From the NCBI GenBank assembly GCA_910580155.1, contig CAJTWX010000072.1, positions 1 through 6,813 on the forward strand: 6,813 nucleotides of DNA, given 5' to 3'. The notes beneath the pieces are model-generated. The model was not told the origin of the DNA. It saw nothing but the letters and a program-made list of their open reading frames with translations, and did not search any database. This document shows, in pieces, positions 1 through 6,118 of this stretch. Position 1 is the stretch's first letter, and each line of letters begins with the position of its first letter. This stretch comes from an uncultured Alphaproteobacteria bacterium (lineage in GTDB: Bacteria; Pseudomonadota; Alphaproteobacteria; RF32; CAG-239). Made by a program: the position numbers and the translations under genes.

Positions 1-169
1 ACTCTACAGTATCATCTCCTGCTTTATTCACCTCTTCCCAAGTAACTTTTGAACCGGTCTGTTGGTTTAAGTAATCTGTATTAACATCCACTGACACTAA
101 TGCTCTAACCGGAAAACTTAAAATCGTACTACAAAATAATATTGTTAAAAATCCTTGTTTTTTACTCAT
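1..169 (-). CDS. Secreted protein, N-terminal fragment, function unknown
   Basis: This is an open frame on the minus strand that starts with ATG at 169 and runs off the left edge, giving 56 residues. The start is supported by a Shine-Dalgarno sequence GGAGAG (177-182 on the plus strand), 7 nt before the ATG. The product begins MSKKQG, followed by a hydrophobic stretch at about residues 7-20 and a possible signal peptidase I site after VRA (residues 21-23). This is a classic Sec signal peptide, so the protein is probably exported by the SecA encoded nearby. The visible mature part is polar, with several Asp, Asn and Thr residues and one Trp (residue 44). I do not recognise a family. It could be the start of a periplasmic, outer-membrane or surface protein, and the rest of the gene would decide. 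The upstream region contains an unusual inverted repeat and a palindrome. I am fairly sure it is a real gene and have no basis for a function. Confidence 0.7.
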   Translation of the reverse strand, partial: MSKKQGFLTILFCSTILSFPVRALVSVDVNTDYLNQQTGSKVTWEEVNKAGDDTVE

Positions 170-184
170 CTTATATCTCTCCAC

Positions 185-301
185 TGCTACAAAAAAATGG
201 TCCTAAAATTTAGGCAAATCCTTTAATAATTACGTGTTGTAAAATCAAAAAGTTAAAAATCTACCAACCTGATTGAAAAAAACGACCATTTTTTTGTAGC
301 A
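185..301. repeat. Perfect 18-bp inverted repeat enclosing 81 bp
   Basis: TGCTACAAAAAAATGGTC at 185-202 is matched exactly by its reverse complement at 284-301. The 81 bp between them (203-283) are AT-rich with no coding potential that I can see. The left arm ends 2 bp before the Shine-Dalgarno sequence of the minus-strand secreted-protein gene, so the unit lies in its promoter or leader region. Two readings are possible. It could be a small non-autonomous mobile element of about 117 bp with terminal inverted repeats, although no target-site duplication is visible in the flanks. It could instead be a regulatory leader that folds into a long stem in the transcript. The pairing is seen directly; both functions are inference. 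Confidence 0.75.
202..214. promoter_or_regulatory. Short palindrome, possible operator
   Basis: CCTAAA-A-TTTAGG is a perfect 6-bp-arm palindrome with a one-base centre. It lies 33 bp upstream of the ATG of the secreted-protein gene and shares base 202 with the left arm of the larger inverted repeat. Its size and symmetry fit a binding site for a small dimeric repressor, but no regulator gene is in the window and I do not recognise the sequence as a known operator. In AT-rich DNA a palindrome of this length can also arise by chance. Confidence 0.3.
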
Positions 302-340
302 ATTTAGCCAATACTCTGATTTTGCAAAAAGATATAATAT

Positions 341-370
341 AAAAAAAAGAGTCCCTTTTTCAAGGGACTC
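341..370 (-). terminator. Rho-independent terminator of the parvulin gene
   Basis: GAGTCCCTT (349-357) and AAGGGACTC (362-370) form a perfect 9-bp stem with a 4-base loop. On the minus strand the stem is followed directly by eight Ts (plus-strand A-run 341-348). The hairpin starts 21 nt past the parvulin stop codon. The plus-strand side has no T-run, so it should work in one direction only. It insulates the secreted-protein gene from read-through of the parvulin gene. Confidence 0.92.
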
Positions 371-391
371 CGAGTCTGCAATACTCTGAAG

Positions 392-1240
392 TTATTTCTT
401 TTCAGGAATAACTTCACCTTCCAAGGTATATTTTTCAACCTTGGCATTATTGCGCAAATCATCAAAGATTTCTGCAATAACCTGCTGTGTTACCATATTT
501 TTCAATTGAGGTTCAACATCTTTAAGCTCTAAAGGTTTTGACGCTCTAACATCTTCAACCAAAATAACGTGATAGCCAAATTCTGTCTTAACCGGAGTTT
601 TAGAATAAGCCCCTTTGTTCATACTAAATGCAGCTTTAGAAAATTCCGGAACCATCATTTCCTGCGTAAAATACCCTAAATCCACTTGGTCTTTCGAATA
701 TTCTTTAGCTAATTTAACAAAATCTTCACCTTTGTTCAACTTGCTGATAACTTCTTTTGCCTTATCTTCAGAATCTACCAGAATATGCTTAGCCTTAATT
801 TCTTTCTGGCTTTCAAATTTAGAGGTATATTCATCATACAATTTTTTAACGGCAGCATCATTTACCTTCTCGTCAACCAGCTTTTCCAAATACAACTTAC
901 GCGCCAAATCTTCTTTTGCGGTAACTAGTTGTCTTTGGTATTCAGGTGTTTCCTCAATTTTTGCTTTTTGTGCAGCCTGATATACCAATTTGCTGTTTAC
1001 AAAAACATCCAAAGTTTTATCATAGAATTCTTCAAAAGATACTCTGTCTTTAATTTGCGGATGATCAGCATAACTTTGTTTCAAATCATTTATATACACC
1101 GTTTCGCCATTGATTTTGGCAGCAATGCCTTTATCACCGCCGGCATTAGCATTATAAACCTTAAATGACACAAAAGACGCAACGGCAACAACAACCACTG
1201 CCACGGCAGAAATTGTAAAACCAACTAATCTTTTTTTCAT
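392..1240 (-). CDS. Exported parvulin-type peptidyl-prolyl isomerase (PpiC/SurA/PrsA-like)
   Basis: The 282-aa protein should catalyse cis-trans isomerisation of peptidyl-proline bonds and help fold exported proteins on the outer side of the inner membrane. Residues 1-33 look like a signal peptide or anchor: MKKR, a hydrophobic core at about 7-26, and an ANA motif at 31-33 for possible cleavage. Residues about 35-145 form the charged, helical N-terminal chaperone-like region usual in SurA/PrsA relatives. The parvulin domain spans about 147-235: KHILV (His152), DLGYF (187-191), MMVPEF (195-200), and FGYHVI (221-226, His224). These fit the conserved active-site His, Met and Phe positions of the family. 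The loop before DLGYF is shorter than usual and lacks the common double glycine. The C-terminal helix (about 238-270) is charged. The start at 1240 was chosen because GGAGG lies 5 nt upstream; a longer frame from 1276 has no such site. The gene is divergent from secA and ends in its own terminator, so it is probably monocistronic. Family membership is secure; the exact client proteins are unknown. Confidence 0.93.
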   Translation of the reverse strand: MKKRLVGFTISAVAVVVVAVASFVSFKVYNANAGGDKGIAAKINGETVYINDLKQSYADHPQIKDRVSFEEFYDKTLDVFVNSKLVYQAAQKAKIEETPEYQRQLVTAKEDLARKLYLEKLVDEKVNDAAVKKLYDEYTSKFESQKEIKAKHILVDSEDKAKEVISKLNKGEDFVKLAKEYSKDQVDLGYFTQEMMVPEFSKAAFSMNKGAYSKTPVKTEFGYHVILVEDVRASKPLELKDVEPQLKNMVTQQVIAEIFDDLRNNAKVEKYTLEGEVIPEKK

Positions 1241-1245
1241 AAATA

Positions 1246-1250
1246 CCTCC
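1246..1250 (-). promoter_or_regulatory. Shine-Dalgarno site fixing the parvulin start
   Basis: The minus strand reads GGAGG, then TATTT, then ATG at 1240. This strong site with 5-nt spacing selects the MKKR start, which also places the signal peptide at the very N-terminus. The alternative in-frame start at 1276 would add 12 residues before it and lacks a comparable site. Confidence 0.85.
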
Positions 1251-1281
1251 AAAATAAAAAAGTTTTTTATACTCATATATT

Positions 1282-1310
1282 CATATAAACTGATTTATAA
1301 AATATTCCAA
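1282..1310 (-). promoter_or_regulatory. Probable sigma-70-type promoter of the parvulin gene
   Basis: On the minus strand TTGGAA (1310-1305) is followed after 17 nt by TATATG (1287-1282). Transcription would start near 1275, giving a leader of about 35 nt. The region is very AT-rich, so other -10-like hexamers lie close by and the exact choice is uncertain. Confidence 0.45.
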
Positions 1311-1340
1311 GTATTTTTTATTTGGCGTTTATAACTTTTG

Positions 1341-1369
1341 TTGATAGTATTGACTTTATTCTATATAAA
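1341..1369 (+). promoter_or_regulatory. Probable sigma-70-type promoter of secA-sufC-sufD
   Basis: TTGATA (1341-1346) and TATAAA (1364-1369) are separated by the ideal 17 nt, and each matches five of six consensus bases. Transcription would begin near 1375-1377, leaving a leader of about 34 nt before secA. A second -35-like hexamer, TTGACT (1350-1355), is nested inside, but its matching -10 (1373-1378) is weak. No other convincing promoter was seen before sufC or sufD, whose junctions are too tight to hold one, so this promoter may drive all three genes. Confidence 0.6.
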
Positions 1370-1383
1370 CACTAAATGTAGCA

Positions 1384-1405
1384 TAAAAGGTAATATAAAA
1401 GGTAA
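1384..1405 (+). promoter_or_regulatory. Tandemly duplicated ribosome-binding region of secA
   Basis: TAAAAGGTAA occurs at 1384-1393 and again at 1396-1405, a 12-nt tandem period. The second copy places AAAAGG (1397-1402) 7 nt before the secA ATG at 1410 and is the likely Shine-Dalgarno site. The first copy is a standby-like duplicate too far upstream to serve that ATG directly. This supports the 1410 start over an upstream in-frame TTG at 1338 that lies ahead of the promoter. Confidence 0.6.
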
Positions 1406-1409
1406 AAAA

Positions 1410-4103
1410 ATGTTAACAGATATCGCACGCAAAATTTTTGGCTCGGCCAACGACCGCTTTGTAAAAAAACAATCTAAAATCATCGAACAAATTAACGCAT
1501 TGGAAAAAAGTTTTATAGACCTTTCTGACGAAGAACTCAAAAATAAAACACTCGAGTTTCGCGCACGTTTGAAAGACGGTGAAACTTTAGATGATATCCT
1601 TCCCGAAGCTTTTGCAGCAGTTCGCGAAGCGGCTAAACGAACACTCGGCCAACGCCATTATGACGTTCAGCTCATCGGCGGTATTGTCTTACACAAAGGA
1701 ATGATATCCGAAATGAAAACAGGCGAAGGCAAAACGCTTGTTGCCACATTAGCCGCATACCTGAATGCTATTGAGCAAAAAGGCGTACATATTGTTACCG
1801 TAAATGATTATCTGGCCAAACGTGACGCCGAATGGATGGGGCAGGTTTACCGCTTTTTAGGCTTAACTGTTGACTATATCGTTCACGAAAAAAATGACGA
1901 ACAACGCAAAGAAGCCTACAATGCGGATATTACGTACGGAACTAACAACGAATTAGGCTTCGATTATCTGCGCGATAATATGAAATTCTCTTTAGATGAA
2001 CGTGTTCAAAGAGATTTTAACTTTGCAATTGTCGATGAAGTCGATTCGATTCTTATTGATGAAGCCAGAACTCCGCTAATTATCTCCGGCGCAGCCGAAG
2101 ACTCTTCCGAAAAATATATTCTGGTCAACAACATCATCAAACATATTAACGGCAATGACTACGAAAAAGATGAAAAAGCCAAAAATGTCACTTTGACCGA
2201 ACTCGGAATGGAACACGTTGAAAAGCTCTTAAAAGAAGCTGGACTGATTACCGAAGGTGGTCTGTACGACATTAAAAACGTCCCACTGGTTAACCACGTC
2301 AACCAAGCCTTACGTGCAAACGTAATGTTTACCAAAGATGTCGATTATCTTGTCAGAGATAATAAAGTACTGATTATTGACGAATTTACCGGCAGAATTA
2401 TGGAAGGCCGCCGCTATAGCGATGGTTTGCACCAAGCTTTAGAAGCCAAAGAAGGCGTAGAAATCCAATCCGAAAACCAAACCCTTGCCTCGATAACTTT
2501 CCAAAATTACTTCCGTTTATACCCCAAATTAGCCGGAATGACCGGAACTGCAATGACTGAAGAGGCTGAATTTTGCGACATCTACAATTTGTCCTGCGTA
2601 GAAATTCCAACCAATCGTCCGATTCTCCGCAAAGATGAACACGATTGTATTTACCGCACGGAAAAAGAAAAATACAAGGCAATTATAGACACCATTAAAG
2701 AGTGCCATACAAAAGGGCAGCCGGTTCTTGTCGGTACTACCTCTGTTGAAAAATCAGAAATCATTGCAACTCTGTTAAAACAACAAACAGATATTCAATT
2801 TGAAGTTTTAAATGCCAAACATCACGAACGTGAAGCTGCCATTGTTGCCGAAGCCGGAAAATACGGCGCCGTAACCATCGCAACCAATATGGCCGGACGC
2901 GGTACGGATATTCAGCTTGGCGGTAACACAGAAGTTTCACTACGCAAACGCCTGAACGGCAATGAAACGCCCTCGGAAATAGAACAAATAAAAGAAGAAG
3001 TAGCAAAAGAAGTAGCTGAAAATAAAGAAAAAGTATTAAAAGCCGGCGGATTATATATTTTAGGCACTGAACGCCACGAAAGCCGTCGTATTGATAATCA
3101 GCTCCGTGGACGTTCCGGCCGTCAAGGTGACCCCGGAACATCAAAATTTTTCCTCTCACTGGAAGATGACTTGATGCGCATTTTTGGCTCAGAACGAATG
3201 TCTGAAGTTTTGCGCCGCTTAGGTCTTCCTGAAGGCGAAGCACTTGTGCACCCATTTATCAGTAAAGCGCTTGAAAAAGCTCAGCAAAAAGTTGAAGAAC
3301 GTAACTTTGACATTCGTAAAAGTTTGCTAAAATACGATAACGTGATGAATGAACAGCGCAAAGTTATATATGAACAACGCAAAGAAATTATGTCAACCGA
3401 CGATATTTCCGAAACCATTGTTGATATGCGGCACGATTACCTCTCCGCAATTATAAGTAACAGTATTTTTTTGGGCACACCACCGGAAGAATGGGACATT
3501 TTACGCTTACAGCAAGATATTTTCAACTTAACAGGAATGAATATTCCTTTAGACGAATGGGCACGCCGTCCCGAAATTACCAGTGAAGATATGATTGAAC
3601 AAATCATAAAAGAAGTCGATTCGCATCTTGCTGCCAAAAACGCTAACATTCCAGAAAATATTATTCGTTTGGTAGAAAAAAGCATTGTTTTACAAACTTT
3701 AGACCAGCTTTGGAAAGAACATATTGCCACACTCGACCTGATGCGCCATACCATTGTTTTGCGTGCATATGGTCAGAAAGACCCGCTCAATGAATACAAA
3801 CGCGAAGCTTTCAATATGTTCTCTGATATGCTGGATATTCTAAAAGAAAAAATTACAACAGTTATCTGTCACGCTACCATTCAGCAAAACAGTGCGCAGG
3901 ATGTTAAAGAACAAGAACAGCGTGTACAAAATCAAAAAACCAATGCAGTTCACGAAACTTTTGGAGAAACACCATCCGTCGCTCCGGAAAATAAAACTTC
4001 TGCAACAATCGAAAAACCGGAATGGAACAACATTTCCCGTAACAGCCCCTGCCCTTGCGGAAGCGGCAAAAAATACAAACACTGTCACGGAAAAGTCGCT
4101 TAA
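1410..4103 (+). CDS. secA: Preprotein translocase ATPase SecA
   Basis: SecA binds precursor proteins at the inner membrane and uses ATP to drive them through SecYEG. At 897 aa it is full length (the E. coli protein has 901). Nucleotide-binding domain 1 carries the Walker A motif MKTGEGKT (102-109) and the DEVD motif II (209-212), followed by the SecA hallmark LIDEARTP (215-222). The preprotein cross-linking domain lies between about 225 and 375. Nucleotide-binding domain 2 has NMAGRGTD (493-500) and the arginine-finger region RRIDNQLRGRSGRQGD (559-574). The helical scaffold and wing domains follow from about 600 to 830. A polar, low-complexity linker of about 45 residues leads to the SEC-C zinc tail, with Cys881, Cys883, Cys892 and His893 (CPC...CH), which in other bacteria binds SecB, lipids or the ribosome. 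Start choice: ATG at 1410 with AAAAGG upstream. It is divergent from an exported foldase and is followed 12 nt later by sufC. No key residue is missing. Confidence 0.99.
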   Translation: MLTDIARKIFGSANDRFVKKQSKIIEQINALEKSFIDLSDEELKNKTLEFRARLKDGETLDDILPEAFAAVREAAKRTLGQRHYDVQLIGGIVLHKGMISEMKTGEGKTLVATLAAYLNAIEQKGVHIVTVNDYLAKRDAEWMGQVYRFLGLTVDYIVHEKNDEQRKEAYNADITYGTNNELGFDYLRDNMKFSLDERVQRDFNFAIVDEVDSILIDEARTPLIISGAAEDSSEKYILVNNIIKHINGNDYEKDEKAKNVTLTELGMEHVEKLLKEAGLITEGGLYDIKNVPLVNHVNQALRANVMFTKDVDYLVRDNKVLIIDEFTGRIMEGRRYSDGLHQALEAKEGVEIQSENQTLASITFQNYFRLYPKLAGMTGTAMTEEAEFCDIYNLSCVEIPTNRPILRKDEHDCIYRTEKEKYKAIIDTIKECHTKGQPVLVGTTSVEKSEIIATLLKQQTDIQFEVLNAKHHEREAAIVAEAGKYGAVTIATNMAGRGTDIQLGGNTEVSLRKRLNGNETPSEIEQIKEEVAKEVAENKEKVLKAGGLYILGTERHESRRIDNQLRGRSGRQGDPGTSKFFLSLEDDLMRIFGSERMSEVLRRLGLPEGEALVHPFISKALEKAQQKVEERNFDIRKSLLKYDNVMNEQRKVIYEQRKEIMSTDDISETIVDMRHDYLSAIISNSIFLGTPPEEWDILRLQQDIFNLTGMNIPLDEWARRPEITSEDMIEQIIKEVDSHLAAKNANIPENIIRLVEKSIVLQTLDQLWKEHIATLDLMRHTIVLRAYGQKDPLNEYKREAFNMFSDMLDILKEKITTVICHATIQQNSAQDVKEQEQRVQNQKTNAVHETFGETPSVAPENKTSATIEKPEWNNISRNSPCPCGSGKKYKHCHGKVA

Positions 4104-4115
4104 CAGGAAAATGCA

Positions 4116-4895
4116 ATGTCTGAACCGCTATTAGAAATTAAAAACCTATATGCCTCTGTCGGGGATAAAGAGATTATAAAAAACCTTAACCTGACGATAA
4201 ATAAAGGTGAAGTTCACGCCATAATGGGACCAAACGGTGCCGGAAAATCTTCGCTTTCTTATATCTTAAGCGGTAAAGACGGATATAATGTAACCAATGG
4301 CAGCATTATGTTTAAAGGAGAGGATTTACTAGCTTTAAGCACTGAAGAACGCGCGCGCAACGGTCTGTTTCTCTCAATGCAATACCCTACAGAAATCCCC
4401 GGCGTCGCCGTTTCAAACTTCCTAAAACAATCATTAAATTCTATTTTAAGATTTCGCGGCAAACAAGAGCTTGATACCATCGCTTTTATGAAATTATTAA
4501 AACAAGAAGCAAGCACCCTGAATATTAACCCTGAAATGCTAAAACGTTTTGTCAACGTAGGTTTTTCAGGCGGTGAAAAAAAACGATTTGAAACACTTCA
4601 AATGGCTTTACTAAAACCGGATTTCTGCATTTTGGATGAGATTGACTCCGGTCTTGATATTGACGCATTAAAAACCGTTTCCGAAGGCGTTAACTCATTA
4701 CGAAACAACCAAAACGCCTTTCTGGTCATAACTCATTATCAGCGTTTACTCGAACATATTGTTCCCGATGTAATCCACATTTTTGCAGACGGTCATATTA
4801 TAAAAACCGGCGATAAAACTTTGGCATCAGAACTTGAAAAATGCGGCTATACCGATTTCATTAAAGAGGACTCTCAATGTCAGACTCTTCTCTAA
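4116..4895 (+). CDS. sufC: Fe-S cluster assembly ATPase SufC
   Basis: SufC is the cytoplasmic ABC-type ATPase of the SufBC2D scaffold, which assembles Fe-S clusters. It has no membrane partner. The 259-aa protein shows Walker A GPNGAGKSS (38-46), the Q-loop in SMQYPTEIPGV (Gln89), the family-typical signature FSGGEKKR (150-157), Walker B CILDEIDSGLD (171-181, with Asp174 and Glu175) and the H-loop His207. The ILDEIDSGLDIDALK stretch distinguishes SufC from transporter ATPases. The start at 4116 has AGGA at 4105-4108. An ATG at 4111 is in another frame and reads only a few codons. The gap from secA is 12 nt, so co-transcription is likely. The last six or so codons overlap the sufD start, so the C-terminal tail (about residues 254-259) is constrained by that overlap. 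SufB, the usual upstream neighbour, is not in this window. Confidence 0.98.
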   Translation: MSEPLLEIKNLYASVGDKEIIKNLNLTINKGEVHAIMGPNGAGKSSLSYILSGKDGYNVTNGSIMFKGEDLLALSTEERARNGLFLSMQYPTEIPGVAVSNFLKQSLNSILRFRGKQELDTIAFMKLLKQEASTLNINPEMLKRFVNVGFSGGEKKRFETLQMALLKPDFCILDEIDSGLDIDALKTVSEGVNSLRNNQNAFLVITHYQRLLEHIVPDVIHIFADGHIIKTGDKTLASELEKCGYTDFIKEDSQCQTLL

Positions 4896-6118
4896 TACAA
4901 AATGTCGACTTATTTTTGGATGATAAACCAGCCGTATTTGCATTGCGCCAAAAAGCCTTAAATATTCTAAATAAAACAGGATTCCCTTCACCCAAAAACG
5001 AATCTTGGAAATACGAAAATTTATCTCCATTACTAAATCACAACTTTTTGGTTAGCACAGATGAACACATCTGCGGGCACGATTGTTGCGGGCATTCCTC
5101 TTCTTTCTCTCCATATATAGAAATTAAATTTTGCCACGGAAAATTGCATATTGAAGAATATAACACTCCGCAAGGTATAACCATAACATCGCTACCATTA
5201 GCTTTATACGAAGGCGAACATAAACAATATATCTTCAATTCATTCAATATGGAACAACACCCTTTTGCAGCTCTAAACGGTCGATATTTAGAACAAGGAC
5301 TTTGTATACAAATTGATAAAAATACCAGATTAAAGACCCCTCTGCACATTAAATATAACCAAAACAACTGCGATAACCTGCAGCTTAATATCCATAATCT
5401 GATAATCGCCGAAAAAAACACTAATATTGATATAATAGAAGAATTTACTTCCAACACATCAGAAAGTTATTTTATTAACATTGTCAACGAATTTTACTTA
5501 AAACAAGATGCCCGAGTAACTCACTACAAAATCCAAAAAGAAAATTTGGCAGCCTATCATATCGCCCTAAATGCTGTAAAAGTACAAAACAACGCAACAT
5601 ACAAACAATATTACCTCGCAAACGGGGCAAAATTCAGTCGTAACGAAAATCTTATCAACCTTGAACAGCAAGAAGCACAGGCAGAGATATACTCTGCATA
5701 CACGGCAAAAAAGAACTGTCTGACAGACATTACGACTAACATTAACCATAAACAACCGCACACTTATTCAAATCAATACGCTAAAGCCGTATTAGAAGAC
5801 AATGCCGTTGCTGTTTTTCAGGGAAAAATCCATATTTTGCCCAATGCGGTAAAAACATCTGGAAATCAGCTGCACAAAGCATTGTATTTAAATGACAATG
5901 CCTCATTAAACTGCAAACCGGAGCTGGAAATATATGCCGATGATGTTAAATGTTCACACGGCGCCAGCTGCGGCGAAATTGACAAGGAACAATTATTTTA
6001 CCTGACATCCCGCGGTATTGGCAAACAAGAAGCAATACAATTGCTTACATCAGCCCATTTAAATGAAATAATAGCACTCATTCCAAACGAACAAATCAAA
6101 GACTTATTTATCAGTTGA
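4877..6118 (+). CDS. sufD: Fe-S cluster assembly scaffold protein SufD
   Basis: SufD pairs with SufB and two SufC subunits to form the scaffold on which Fe-S clusters are built; it is also linked to iron supply. The 413-aa length is normal for the family. The N-terminal part has the conserved ESWKYENL motif (42-49). The middle is the beta-helical core (about 140-340). The C-terminal domain carries the signature FQGKIHILP (314-322), PELEIYADDVKCSHGASCG (348-366) and EQLFYLTSRGI (371-381). His361 in the CSHG motif matches the conserved SufD histidine implicated in cluster assembly. The CSHGA block and position after sufC favour SufD over its paralogue SufB. An unusual Cys/His-rich stretch, HICGHDCCGH, sits at 64-73. 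The ATG at 4877 has AGAGGA (4865-4870) 6 nt upstream and lies inside sufC, giving a 19-nt overlap and likely translational coupling. The 3' end overlaps the convergent membrane-protein gene by 15 nt. Confidence 0.96.
   Translation: MSDSSLIQNVDLFLDDKPAVFALRQKALNILNKTGFPSPKNESWKYENLSPLLNHNFLVSTDEHICGHDCCGHSSSFSPYIEIKFCHGKLHIEEYNTPQGITITSLPLALYEGEHKQYIFNSFNMEQHPFAALNGRYLEQGLCIQIDKNTRLKTPLHIKYNQNNCDNLQLNIHNLIIAEKNTNIDIIEEFTSNTSESYFINIVNEFYLKQDARVTHYKIQKENLAAYHIALNAVKVQNNATYKQYYLANGAKFSRNENLINLEQQEAQAEIYSAYTAKKNCLTDITTNINHKQPHTYSNQYAKAVLEDNAVAVFQGKIHILPNAVKTSGNQLHKALYLNDNASLNCKPELEIYADDVKCSHGASCGEIDKEQLFYLTSRGIGKQEAIQLLTSAHLNEIIALIPNEQIKDLFIS

Noticed and set aside
185..301. CRISPR or attachment-site reading of the inverted repeat
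   Set aside because: There are only two arms and they are inverted, not direct; there is no spacer series, no integrase gene and no tRNA nearby.
333..338. Perfect TATAAT on the plus strand
   Set aside because: No -35-like hexamer stands at the right distance, the site is in the A-rich tail of the terminator, and transcription from it would only give antisense to the parvulin gene.
615..1168. Plus-strand open frames opposite the parvulin gene
   Set aside because: They are antisense to a gene with clear domain motifs and show no recognisable protein features or ribosome sites.
1241..1276. Longer parvulin start adding 12 residues
   Set aside because: It has no Shine-Dalgarno site, overlaps the predicted promoter start, and would bury the signal peptide behind an extra segment, whereas GGAGG sits exactly before 1240.
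1338..1409. Upstream in-frame TTG start for secA adding 24 residues
   Set aside because: It lies ahead of and within the likely promoter, the extra residues do not resemble the start of SecA, and the ATG at 1410 begins the typical MLTDIARKIFG sequence.
2398..4116. Several minus-strand open frames within secA and around its end
   Set aside because: They are shadows of secA. Their translations are low-complexity or Cys/Arg-rich without domains, and secA is intact throughout.
4111..4134. Short out-of-frame ATG reading frame between secA and sufC
   Set aside because: It spans only seven codons and overlaps the sufC start; the sufC ATG at 4116 has the better-spaced ribosome site.
3892..4134. Plus-strand frame overlapping the 3' end of secA
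   Set aside because: It lies in another frame within the polar linker and zinc tail of secA and reads Lys/Asn-rich sequence without family features.
5038..5761. Minus-strand open frames within sufD
   Set aside because: They are antisense to a conserved SufD; the hydrophobic appearance is the complement of its Asn/Lys-rich codons.
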